A stretch of 32,668 nt of DNA from a virus, in IMG/VR virus record IMGVR_UViG_3300003323_000166, positions 1 through 32,668 of that record. The stretch is one strand, 5' to 3'. The translations under genes and the position numbers were made by a program. Positions 11,612 through 19,514 of the stretch are shown here, piece after piece. The number at the start of each line of letters is the position of its first letter. The stretch's first letter is position 1. The notes under the pieces were generated by a model that saw only the letters and a program-made list of their open reading frames with translations, ran no database searches and was not told the origin of the DNA.

Positions 11612-13766
11612 GAACGCAAAACGCCAACAGATGACAGACAGCGAACTGCTGGCGCTGATCGGCCAGTATGAGCGCGCAAGTCTCGGCTCTAGCGTGTCTG
11701 TTGGCCCGTCTGTCGGCGGCAGCGTGAAGCCCGCTAGTCAGGGTATGACCACACTGGAGATCGACCGCTACAACGCTCTTAACGCCTACTTCGGCCGTCC
11801 GCTGGGCAACGAGGTTGAGGATCGATCGCAAATCGTGCTGCCCGAGCTGCGGGACACCGTTGAATGGATCATGCCGACCCTGATGCGCATGTTCGTCGGC
11901 TCCGGCAAGCCCGTGCAGTTCGATCCTGAGGCCCCTGGCGACGAAGAGCAGGCCGAGCAAGAAACGGAAGTCGTGAACTGGGTGTTCATGAAGCAAAACC
12001 CGGGCTTCTTCATCCTGCATGACTTCTTCAAAGACGCACTGCTTCTTCGCAACGGTTACGTCACGTCGTATTGGGTCAAGGAAAAGAAAAGCAGCGTTGA
12101 GACTTACACGGGTCTGAATGAGCAGGAAGTGACGATGCTCCTGCAGACCGACGATGAGATAGAGATTCTCGGTCAGAGCGAGCGCACGGACATTCTTGAG
12201 ACGCCAGCTGGCCCGCAGCCTTACCAGTGCTTCGACATCAAGATCCGCCGCACGACCGAAAAAGGCCGTGTCCGGGTGGAGTGTGTGCCGCCAGAGGAAA
12301 TGCGCGTATCGCCTCAGGCTCGTCACGGGCTGGACGAATCGCCCTTCACGCAGCACATGTGCCAGAAGTCGCGCAGTGATGCGAAGGAAGAGGGCTTTGA
12401 TCCGGCCAAGGTAGATGCAATCACTGTCGCGCGCCCTGCTTGGCTCGATCTGATCGCCTTGGCGCGTAACGAGGTAACGGATGAACTGTCGGAAGAGAAT
12501 CCGACCGATCCGGCCAGCCAATTGATCGACATCCGCACGAATTACCTGCGGGTGGACTATGACGGCGATGGGATTGCCGAATTCCGCCGCGTTGTTGTGG
12601 GCGGCGATCAGATCTTGAGCAACGAGGAGATCGAGGAAAGTTCGTTCTCCTACTGCTCCCCAATCCGCATGCCGCATCGCCATGTGGGCATCAGCTATTA
12701 CGACCTGCTGAATGATTTGCAGGTCATTAAGACGACGCTGTTCCGCCAAGCGCTGGACAACATCTACATCTCGAACAACCAGCGCGTTGCTGTCAACTGG
12801 CGCCAGGTGAACGTCCAAGACCTGCTTGTGTCCCGTCCTGGTGGGCTGATCCGAGTGGATGGGCCTGTTGCCGACAACATCATGCCATTCCAGCAGCCGT
12901 CGAACCTAATGGCGCAGATCCTGCCCGCCATGGAGTACTGCGACCTGCAGCGCGAGATGCGCACAGGCATCGGCAAGGACACGATGGGCGTTGATGCTGA
13001 TGCACTACAAGACGTGACGAAGGGCGGTCAGCTTGCGGCTATGTCGGCTGCTGCGGCCAAGGTGGAATTGGTTGCTCGATTGCTGGCCGAAGGCGTCAAA
13101 GACATCTTCCAGAAGATCCACAACCTGCTGCGCCGTCACCATGATCATGAACTGACGATCATGCTGACGAACAAGCAATGGCTGACCGCGAATCCCGCAG
13201 ATTGGAAGGAGCGCACCGAACTGGCGATCAATGTCGGCTTGGGCTCAGGCAATCGAGAGGAAGCGCGTGCGAATGTGATGCTGCTCGGCCAAGCGCAGAA
13301 GGAATTGGCCGCGTTCGGCATGGTGGGCCCCAAACAAGCGTATGCGACTTTTAAGCGCGTTACACACCTGCTTGGCTTTGAGAATCCATCGGAGTTCGCC
13401 ATGGATCCGGATTCTCCCGAGTTCCAACAGATGCAGCAGCGCAAGGCTCAACAGCCGCCCGATCCGCATGTGCAGGCTGCCCAGATCAAGGCGCAGGCAG
13501 ATCAACAGATCGCCGGGATGCGTCTGCAGACAGAGCAGACCAAGGCACAGAGCGAACAAGCACGCGCCCAAGTGGAGCTGGCCCACGGCGCCCAGCAAGC
13601 GCAGGCAGATCACGAAGCGCAGATGGCGCAAATCCAGTCGCAAGAGTGGCAAACCGCGCTCAAGGTCATTGGGCAGATCGTTGCATCGCAGCTTAAGCAG
13701 AATGCAGCCGCAGATGCTGGGAAGATGATCAATCAAGACATGTCGGAGGTGCAGCGTGGCTTTTAA
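11604..13766 (+). CDS. Portal protein, podovirus type
   Basis: A 720-residue protein. The N-terminal part contains LPELRDTVEWIMPTLMRMFV. The centre includes IDIRTNYLRVDYDGDGIAEF (a widely conserved portal segment) and QVIKTTLFRQALDNIYISNN. The C-terminal 120 residues are a Gln/Ala-rich coiled coil (AQIKAQADQQIAGMRLQTEQ). Size and layout fit the large portals of podoviruses that form the dodecameric DNA entry ring. The ATG at 11604 has AAGGAAA upstream. It follows terminase directly and overlaps the next gene by 11 bases. Confidence 0.9.
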   Translation: MAENAKRQQMTDSELLALIGQYERASLGSSVSVGPSVGGSVKPASQGMTTLEIDRYNALNAYFGRPLGNEVEDRSQIVLPELRDTVEWIMPTLMRMFVGSGKPVQFDPEAPGDEEQAEQETEVVNWVFMKQNPGFFILHDFFKDALLLRNGYVTSYWVKEKKSSVETYTGLNEQEVTMLLQTDDEIEILGQSERTDILETPAGPQPYQCFDIKIRRTTEKGRVRVECVPPEEMRVSPQARHGLDESPFTQHMCQKSRSDAKEEGFDPAKVDAITVARPAWLDLIALARNEVTDELSEENPTDPASQLIDIRTNYLRVDYDGDGIAEFRRVVVGGDQILSNEEIEESSFSYCSPIRMPHRHVGISYYDLLNDLQVIKTTLFRQALDNIYISNNQRVAVNWRQVNVQDLLVSRPGGLIRVDGPVADNIMPFQQPSNLMAQILPAMEYCDLQREMRTGIGKDTMGVDADALQDVTKGGQLAAMSAAAAKVELVARLLAEGVKDIFQKIHNLLRRHHDHELTIMLTNKQWLTANPADWKERTELAINVGLGSGNREEARANVMLLGQAQKELAAFGMVGPKQAYATFKRVTHLLGFENPSEFAMDPDSPEFQQMQQRKAQQPPDPHVQAAQIKAQADQQIAGMRLQTEQTKAQSEQARAQVELAHGAQQAQADHEAQMAQIQSQEWQTALKVIGQIVASQLKQNAAADAGKMINQDMSEVQRGF

Positions 13767-14115
13767 TCCCTTAGAACTGTTCCTTGCGCTCATGGTTGGG
13801 CACGCAATCGCCGATTACCCATTGCAAGGCGATTTTCTTGCCCGTGCCAAGAATCATCGGGCGCCAGTTGCTGGCGTACCTTGGTATCAGGCACTGACTG
13901 CTCATTCTCTAATTCATGCTGGTGTTGTTTGGTTGATCACCGGAAATATCTTTTGTGCTTTTGCCGAGTTCTTCATGCATTCGTTCATCGACTGGATGAA
14001 ATGCGAAGGTGAGATCGGCTTTAACACAGATCAAGCAATGCATGCGTTTTGCAAGGCAACTTATGCGGCTTTCCTATATCTGATGGTCGCGGGAGGGCTG
14101 ATCCATGGCGCCTGA
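13756..14115 (+). CDS. DUF3307 membrane protein
   Basis: A 119-residue hydrophobic protein starting at GTG with GGAGG seven bases upstream. It matches the DUF3307 pattern: LMVGHAIADYPLQGDFLARA with a conserved Gln, HSLIHAGVVW, FMHSFIDWMKCEGEIGF and DQAMHAFCKATYAAFLYLMV. Three to four membrane segments are likely, with conserved His and Asp residues facing one another. The family function is unknown to me. It is odd to find it between portal and scaffold genes; it could act at the host membrane during infection or in lysis timing. Confidence 0.8.
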   Translation: MAFNPLELFLALMVGHAIADYPLQGDFLARAKNHRAPVAGVPWYQALTAHSLIHAGVVWLITGNIFCAFAEFFMHSFIDWMKCEGEIGFNTDQAMHAFCKATYAAFLYLMVAGGLIHGA

Positions 14116-14389
14116 AGAAGAAGTCATTCGTGGCGGGGATGCCGCCCAGGTGCTGGATGCCCCGATCTTCGTGGAAGCTAAGAAGGCCATAGAGGAAGGC
14201 ATCCGCCGTCAGATGGCTGCTGTCCCCATGTCGGATCAGATGATGCATTCGCGGCTGATCCTGGCACTGCAAATGTGGGACACGCTGGAGAAGTATCTGG
14301 AAAACATCCGGCAGACCGGCCAGATCGCACAGTTCCAGATCAATCAGCAAGAAGAGCAGAAGAAGCGGTTCGCGCTCTTCAGCCGATAG
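14105..14389 (+). CDS. Small head-region protein of unknown function
   Basis: A 94-residue helical protein that overlaps the DUF3307 gene by 11 bases. It contains EAKKAIEEGIRRQMAAVPMS, then LILALQMWDTLEKYLENIRQ and a Gln-rich tail ending FALFSR. It is probably a small head-assembly or scaffold partner by position. A terminator follows 20 bases after its stop. Confidence 0.65.
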   Translation: MAPEEEVIRGGDAAQVLDAPIFVEAKKAIEEGIRRQMAAVPMSDQMMHSRLILALQMWDTLEKYLENIRQTGQIAQFQINQQEEQKKRFALFSR

Positions 14390-14409
14390 CAACACCAGTT
14401 TCACCAACA

Positions 14410-14434
14410 AGCCACCTTCGGGTGGCTTTTTTTA
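14410..14434 (+). terminator. Intrinsic terminator inside the late operon
   Basis: AGCCACC (14410-14416), loop TTCG, GGTGGCT (14421-14427), then a T run. It sits between the head-region protein and the scaffold gene and would need antitermination for the capsid genes to be read from the late promoter. Confidence 0.9.
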
Positions 14435-14447
14435 TTGAGGCGAGCAC

Positions 14448-15509
14448 ATGAGCGATGTGGAAGCGACCACCCACCCGGGCGCCGCAGCCGATACCGAAAG
14501 CCAGTTTCAGAGCTTTTGGGATGCTGGCGCGTTTGATTCGACAGATGAGCCGCCCCGCGAGGATGCGCAGGCTGCTCAGCCTACTGATGAAGCGCCTCCT
14601 GCTGATGACGCTCGCGTGGGTGACGATCCGCCTGCTGACGACGCTGCAAAGAGTGCTGAAGCAACAGAAGAGGAAGCGCCGCAGGCCCAGAGCCTAGACG
14701 AACTGCTGGCTTCTCTGAAGGTCGACCCGCAATCGGCCCGAGCGCTCAATGTTCCGGTGAAGATTGACGGTGTTGAAAAGCTCGTCCCGCTGCAAGACGT
14801 GCTCAAGAGCTATCAGCTTGAGGGCCATGTCAACAACAAGAGCATCGAACTGAGCAACCAGAAGGTGCAGTTCGAGCAAGAGCGCGAAGGCTGGCGCCAA
14901 GCCACGCAACAAGCGCTGCAGCAACACCAGCAGATGGGCCAGTTGGCGCTCCAGATGCTGAATCAAGACTTCGCGCAAGTCGATTGGAATGCGCTGCGCA
15001 CGCAGAACCCAGGCGAGTTTGCGGCCCTGCAAGCCGAGTACGCAAATCGACAGCAACAGATTCAAGGCTTCCTGCAAAACGTGCAAGCACAACAAGCACA
15101 GGAAGCCCAGCATCAGCAGCAATTGCTTCAACAGGCGATTGCTCAAGAACGTGAGCGCCTTATTCAGGCCGTGCCCGAGTGGCAAGACCAAAAGGCGTTC
15201 ACGGAAGACCAGGGAAAGATGGTGAATTACGCCCGCAGCCTTGGGTTTAAGGACGCCGAGCTTAACCAGATCTACGACCACCGCTATATGCGAATTCTGC
15301 ATGATGCGGCGCGTTATCAGGAACTCCAAGCGGCAAAACCACAAGCGCTGAAGCAGGTTCGGCAAGCGCCAGCAATGGCGAAACCGGGATCTCGGACGGA
15401 TACCAACCCCGCAGCGGCGAAGCGTCAACAAGTGATGGATCGCCTCAACCGAAATCCGCGCGATGCGGACGCCCAAGCAGCGGCGTTCGAACTGTTCGCG
15501 AACCAGTAA
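14448..15509 (+). CDS. Scaffolding protein
   Basis: A 353-residue acidic and Gln-rich protein directly before the capsid gene. The first 80 residues are Asp/Glu/Ala/Pro-rich and disordered. Residues about 80-135 hold a conserved block (LDELLASLKVDPQSARALNV then VPLQDVLKSYQLEGHVNNKS). The middle is a long Gln-rich coiled coil. The C-terminus is basic, as expected of the capsid-binding end. It would guide procapsid assembly and leave afterwards. The assignment rests on composition and position. Confidence 0.8.
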   Translation: MSDVEATTHPGAAADTESQFQSFWDAGAFDSTDEPPREDAQAAQPTDEAPPADDARVGDDPPADDAAKSAEATEEEAPQAQSLDELLASLKVDPQSARALNVPVKIDGVEKLVPLQDVLKSYQLEGHVNNKSIELSNQKVQFEQEREGWRQATQQALQQHQQMGQLALQMLNQDFAQVDWNALRTQNPGEFAALQAEYANRQQQIQGFLQNVQAQQAQEAQHQQQLLQQAIAQERERLIQAVPEWQDQKAFTEDQGKMVNYARSLGFKDAELNQIYDHRYMRILHDAARYQELQAAKPQALKQVRQAPAMAKPGSRTDTNPAAAKRQQVMDRLNRNPRDADAQAAAFELFANQ

Positions 15510-15519
15510 GGAGCTTTAA

Positions 15520-16500
15520 ATGTCTGTTCCGTCAAATACCCTTCAGACCTACACCCAGACCAACATCCGGGAAGATCTGTCGAACCTGATTTTCAACGTC
15601 GATCCGTTCAAGACGCCGATCCTGAACATGACGAAGAAAAACAAGGCCACGCAGGGCAACCACGAATGGGATACCGATTCGCTGGCCGCTCAAAACCTGA
15701 GCAACGCCGCCGTTGAAGGTGACGATCCCACGTCGCAATCTCTGACCCCGACTGCGCGTATGGGCAACTATGTCCAAACGTCCACGAAGGTTGTGCAAAT
15801 CTCTGGCAAGTCGCAAGCCGTTGTCGCCGCTGGCGGTTCCAACAAGATGGGCTATCAGCTCATGAAGAAGTCGAAGGAACTGAAGCGCGACATGGAAGGC
15901 ATTCTGTCCAACAACCAAGCCAAGGCCGCCGGTAACTCGACCACGGCATCGAAGCTTGGCGGCCTGCCATGCTGGCTTGCGACGAACACCGTGTTTCAGA
16001 CGGGCGGCACTCCGTCAGGCGCTAACCCGGCGCTCGCTTCGAACGGCTGGACGGATGGATCGGCAACGCGCACGGACAACAGTGCACTCGCAGCCCTGAC
16101 CGAAACGATGGTGAAGTCGGTTCTGCAGAAGATCTACTCGGCATCGGGCGAATCGCCGGAGTACGCGATTGTTTCGCCGGTCAACAAGCAGATCATTTCT
16201 GGCTTTGCTGGCCCGGGCACTCGTTTCATCGAAGTGGAAGACAAGACGCTGAAGACCGCTGTTGATGTCTACCAATCGGACTTCGGCGAAGTGAAGATTG
16301 TGCCGGACATCTTCCTGGCCCGTTCGAAGGACTGCTTCTTCATCAACCCGAACTACCTGCGCGTGGCATACCTGCGCCCCTTCCAGACTATGCCGCTGGC
16401 CAAAACCGGCGACAGCGACAAGAAGATGCTGCTGGTGGACTACACGCTCGAAATGTCGAACGAAAAAGCCCACGGCGGCATTTTCGATACGACGGGTTAA
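15520..16500 (+). CDS. Major capsid protein (DUF5309/SU10-like)
   Basis: A 326-residue protein with the start TYTQTNIREDLSNLIFNVDP followed by FKTPILNMTKKNKATQGNHE, a typical opening of the DUF5309 family of HK97-fold capsids. Other conserved parts are KSKELKRDMEGILSNNQA and the C-terminal DIFLARSKDCFFINPNYLRV, then LPLAK-like and MSNEKAHGG. It forms the icosahedral shell. GGAG lies upstream of the ATG. A terminator follows, consistent with very high expression of this gene. Confidence 0.9.
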   Translation: MSVPSNTLQTYTQTNIREDLSNLIFNVDPFKTPILNMTKKNKATQGNHEWDTDSLAAQNLSNAAVEGDDPTSQSLTPTARMGNYVQTSTKVVQISGKSQAVVAAGGSNKMGYQLMKKSKELKRDMEGILSNNQAKAAGNSTTASKLGGLPCWLATNTVFQTGGTPSGANPALASNGWTDGSATRTDNSALAALTETMVKSVLQKIYSASGESPEYAIVSPVNKQIISGFAGPGTRFIEVEDKTLKTAVDVYQSDFGEVKIVPDIFLARSKDCFFINPNYLRVAYLRPFQTMPLAKTGDSDKKMLLVDYTLEMSNEKAHGGIFDTTG

Positions 16501-16528
16501 TCGGTAGATTTTCTCCTGGCAATCCTTG

Positions 16529-16555
16529 GGGCGCCTTCGGGCGCCCTTTTTATTT
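16529..16555 (+). terminator. Intrinsic terminator after the capsid gene
   Basis: GGGCGCC (16529-16535), loop TTCG, GGCGCCC (16540-16546), then TTTTTATTT. It may set a step in expression between capsid and downstream tail genes. Confidence 0.9.
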
Positions 16556-16566
16556 GGAGAGTCCTG

Positions 16567-16872
16567 ATGGCTCATTGGGTACCGATTTCTCCCGTTCGTC
16601 CTATTTCGGGCACGGGACAAAACCTAACGGTTGGCGCTTCTTCTGCTTCGTCTGCGGCTTTTGGCACAAACACGTTTGCTGTTTACGTTTCGACAACTGG
16701 CAACTGCCATTTGCGCATCGGGACCGGCACCGTCACTGCTGTAGCCACTGATCTGCTTGTCAAGGCGTCTGATCCGCCTCTTCTCTTGAAAGTCGCGCCC
16801 GGCGAAAAGGTCGCAGTGATTCAGGACGGCGCATCGACCGGCACCTGCAACGTCATCGAAGTTACGCACTGA
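16567..16872 (+). CDS. Putative capsid decoration or head-stabilising protein
   Basis: A 101-residue beta-rich protein, Ser/Thr/Gly/Val-rich, starting MAHWVPISPVRPISGTGQNL and with CHLRIGTGTVTA and GEKVAVIQDGASTG. The small all-beta composition and position directly after the capsid gene suggest a decoration protein. No named family is recognised, so the role is inferred. Confidence 0.65.
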   Translation: MAHWVPISPVRPISGTGQNLTVGASSASSAAFGTNTFAVYVSTTGNCHLRIGTGTVTAVATDLLVKASDPPLLLKVAPGEKVAVIQDGASTGTCNVIEVTH

Positions 16873-16874
16873 TC

Positions 16875-17159
16875 ATGGCAAACATCACTGTTCACGAAGA
16901 AGACGACAAGGTTCACGTCAAGTATTCGGAAGACGTGGAATCGCTTCTCAAGTACACGCACGAGAAGCGCGCGGCTGAGGGCGCCTTTGAGCGCATGGGC
17001 GAATTCAAGCACGTCATGCGTGTGCCGGAAACGGTGATGCTCGACATCAAGATCAAGTACGGCTGGGATTACATGGACCCCGATCATTGGCCATTTGTCA
17101 AAAAGATCCTGACCGGCCCTGAATACGCCATGTTCCGAACCACCAACCGGAAGATCTGA
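16875..17159 (+). CDS. Conserved head-region protein of unknown function
   Basis: A 94-residue protein with VHVKYSEDVESLLKYTHEKR, FKHVMRVPETVMLDIKIKYG and YMDPDHWPFVKKILTGPEY. It belongs to a widespread phage family that follows the capsid gene, without an assigned function that I know. It is soluble and of mixed alpha/beta type. Confidence 0.75.
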   Translation: MANITVHEEDDKVHVKYSEDVESLLKYTHEKRAAEGAFERMGEFKHVMRVPETVMLDIKIKYGWDYMDPDHWPFVKKILTGPEYAMFRTTNRKI

Positions 17160-17160
17160 C

Positions 17161-17502
17161 ATGCAAAAGTACGTGAACAGCGTAGCAAGCCTAACTGGCG
17201 CACCTGTTGGCGGCGCATCCGTGCAGGTCAACAATTATCCGAGCGGAACGGCGGCAACGATCTATTCGGACAACGGCGTGACTCAGGCGGCAAATCCGCT
17301 GACAACTGATGCGGTCAACGGCAGCTTTGCTTTCTACGCGGCAGATGGGCGTTATCAGCTCGTAATAAGCGGCGCCAACATCCAGACACAGACGGTCAAC
17401 GACATTCTGCTTGTAGATCACCTGCCAGCAGATCTCCCGACTTCCCTTCCCGCTTCTTCCGGCCAAGCCTGGAACAACGGCGGCGTCATCTCCGTTTCCT
17501 GA
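17161..17502 (+). CDS. Structural protein, tail-spike-head-like
   Basis: A 113-residue protein, beta-rich: SVASLTGAPVGGASVQVNNY, then VTQAANPLTTDAVNGSFAFY and GRYQLVISG. This pattern (a 'Thr/Asn with default plus GRY-Leu' layout) occurs in small phage virion proteins. It starts 1 base after the previous stop and is followed by the signal-peptide fibre gene. A role in the short tail or fibre base is likely. Confidence 0.65.
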   Translation: MQKYVNSVASLTGAPVGGASVQVNNYPSGTAATIYSDNGVTQAANPLTTDAVNGSFAFYAADGRYQLVISGANIQTQTVNDILLVDHLPADLPTSLPASSGQAWNNGGVISVS

Positions 17503-17503
17503 C

Positions 17504-18586
17504 ATGCTCAAAAGAATTCTTCTCGGCATCTTGCTGATGCCGATGCTGGCGCTTGCCCAAAGCTACCCAAGTCCTACGTTTAACAACCTGACCGTCAACG
17601 GTACATTCACGGCAACTGGGAAGGTTGGGCTTAGTTCGCTTGCTGCGCAGGCGGCTAACACAGCGGTGGCTAACGTAACTGGTTCGTCTGCTACTCCTGC
17701 GGCGGTTGCGCTTCCAAGTTGCAGCGTGGCTAACGGCGCTTTGCAGTACACGAGCGGAACGGGGTTTTCGTGCGGCACCTCATTTGCGCTCACATCTGGA
17801 AACCTTGGCCAATTCGCACCCACTACCTCCGCGCAATTGGCTGCGGTGATCTCTGACGAAACTGGCTCAGGGGCTGTTGTATTCGCGACCAGCCCAACGA
17901 TTAGCGGCGCAACGATTTCTGGCGGAACCATAAACAACACGCCAGTGGGGGCAACCACGCCGAACACTGGCGCCTTTACGACGCTATCAGCGACTAGCAC
18001 TGTAAGCGGAGCAGGTTTCAGCACCTATCTGGCATCGCCTCCCGCAATTGGCAGCACGGCTGCTAATAGCGGGGCATTCACGACTATTTCAGCTAGCGGC
18101 GCCATCACGCCATCGCAAACGTCCGGAATTGTCGGAACCACGACAAACAATAATGCAAACGCCGGTTCGCTAGGCGAATACATTTGCGCACAAGTAACAA
18201 ACGGCGGCTCTCCTACGGGTTGCTCAACAAACAGTAGCACGCCTGTATCGCTCACCAGCAACACTCCCGCAAACATCACTAGTGTGAGTTTGACAGCCGG
18301 GGACTGGCAGTGCACTGGTGTGGCGCAGTTTTTCCCAGCTGGATCCACTGTAACAACGCAAGCCACTGCAGGTATTAGCAGTACGAGCGCAACGCTGCCA
18401 ACCGCAAACGCCCAAACAGCAAACTCCAATCCCCCTAGTACAGCTGGGATCGGCATTCAGTTTGTAGTGCCGCCAGTAAGGCAGTTGCTTTCCGCAACAA
18501 CAACTGTCTATCTAGTCTCGAACTCGGTATTCAGCACTTCTACGGAAACTGGAGGCGGACGTATTGATTGCCGCCGCATGAGGTGA
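17504..18586 (+). CDS. Fibre-like protein with an N-terminal signal peptide
   Basis: A 360-residue Ser/Thr/Ala/Gly-rich beta protein. The first 19 residues (MLKRILLGILLMPMLALAQ) are a textbook Sec signal with a likely ALA-Q cleavage site, unusual for a virion protein. Fibre-type repeats follow: SPTISGATISGGTINNTPVG, PNTGAFTTLSATSTVSG and ANSGAFTTISASGAIT. The C-terminal domain is distinct (PANITSVSLTAGDWQCTG to GGGRIDCRRMR) with paired Cys residues. It could be a tail fibre or a secreted receptor-blocking protein. The N-terminal segment may also serve as a trimer anchor. Confidence 0.7.
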   Translation: MLKRILLGILLMPMLALAQSYPSPTFNNLTVNGTFTATGKVGLSSLAAQAANTAVANVTGSSATPAAVALPSCSVANGALQYTSGTGFSCGTSFALTSGNLGQFAPTTSAQLAAVISDETGSGAVVFATSPTISGATISGGTINNTPVGATTPNTGAFTTLSATSTVSGAGFSTYLASPPAIGSTAANSGAFTTISASGAITPSQTSGIVGTTTNNNANAGSLGEYICAQVTNGGSPTGCSTNSSTPVSLTSNTPANITSVSLTAGDWQCTGVAQFFPAGSTVTTQATAGISSTSATLPTANAQTANSNPPSTAGIGIQFVVPPVRQLLSATTTVYLVSNSVFSTSTETGGGRIDCRRMR

Positions 18587-18589
18587 GAA

Positions 18590-18829
18590 ATGGCTACATA
18601 CGCTTCAGCTTCTGCCACGGTGGTAAAGGCAACCTCCTATGGCAATACCACGGCAGGACCCCTGTCGATCCCTGGGCTGCAAGTTGGGGATGTGCTCATC
18701 AAAGTGATGCCGAACGGATTTGACGGTGGATTTGAAAATGTTGTTTCTGTAGCGGATCAAATTCAACAGCTTACTGCCCTTGATTGGTCGCCGGTGAATC
18801 TTGAGTTCATTCTGATTCGGGGCGTATGA
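18590..18829 (+). CDS. Small structural protein of unknown function
   Basis: A 79-residue protein starting MATYASASATVVKATSYGNT and containing LQVGDVLIKVMPNGFDGGFE. It is beta-rich and lies between the fibre-like protein and the tail adaptor. No family is recognised. It may be a small virion component given its place. Confidence 0.65.
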   Translation: MATYASASATVVKATSYGNTTAGPLSIPGLQVGDVLIKVMPNGFDGGFENVVSVADQIQQLTALDWSPVNLEFILIRGV

Positions 18830-18830
18830 G

Positions 18831-19514
18831 ATGACAATTTTTGTCCCAGCATTAGGGTCAGGAACCCCTACTGGTGTAGCCGGTGTCTACGACTACAACT
18901 CCCTGAAGCAAGCTGTACAAGATTGGTTTGCTCGTTCTGATCTTGGTAATTGGATTGATTACTTTATCCAGATTGCCGAAGCCGACATCTATCGCGACAT
19001 CTTTTCCGTGAACCAGGGGAAAGGGGTGCGCCCGATAGAGGCGCCCCTGAGTGTGACAATCAGCAACGGCGTTGCAGTCGTTCCATCTGACTATCTGGGC
19101 ATCAAGATTGCCCTTGTTTCTCTAAACGGGCAGACATTTGAGATTGAGCGCCGGACTCCGGAATTCATTTACACGCAATTCCCCCAGCAGTCGGCAGGCG
19201 GAACGCCGCAATACATGGCTCGGCTTGGTCAGAACTTCGTATTTGGCCCATACCCAGACTCGAACTACACGATCACCGGCGTCTATTGGCAAAAATCTGC
19301 ACAGTTGACGAGCGTCAATAGCACAACCTGGATGACGAACACGATCCCGACTATTTTTCTGGCTGCCGTCAATCGTGCTGCTGCTCGATTCAACAAGGAT
19401 GAAGAGGCTTACGGCGTATGGGACAACCTCTACACACAACAATTACAGAGTTTCATTCTTGCCGATAAGGCCGAAGAGCTGTCTGGTTCGTCTCTCGCAA
19501 TGGTGGCCGCCTGA
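18831..19514 (+). CDS. Head-to-tail adaptor (P22 gp4-like)
   Basis: A 227-residue protein. YNSLKQAVQDWFARSDLGNW followed by IDYFIQIAEADIYRDIF matches the N-terminal helical core of podovirus adaptor proteins of the gp4 type. The middle (VAVVPSDYLGIKIALVSLNG, then ERRTPEFIYTQFPQQ) and C-terminal ALFLAAVNRAAARFN-like helix also fit. Twelve copies would bind the portal and form the start of the short tail. One base separates it from the gene before. Confidence 0.8.
   Translation: MTIFVPALGSGTPTGVAGVYDYNSLKQAVQDWFARSDLGNWIDYFIQIAEADIYRDIFSVNQGKGVRPIEAPLSVTISNGVAVVPSDYLGIKIALVSLNGQTFEIERRTPEFIYTQFPQQSAGGTPQYMARLGQNFVFGPYPDSNYTITGVYWQKSAQLTSVNSTTWMTNTIPTIFLAAVNRAAARFNKDEEAYGVWDNLYTQQLQSFILADKAEELSGSSLAMVAA

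Noticed and set aside
11505-12818. 437-residue minus-strand ORF inside the portal gene
   Set aside because: Antisense shadow caused by high G+C and codon use; the portal frame has clear homology patterns, while this one has none.
17880-18120. Diversity-generating retroelement target in the fibre-like gene
   Set aside because: No reverse transcriptase gene and no near-identical template repeat with A-specific differences seen in the window; the repeats here are ordinary fibre motifs.
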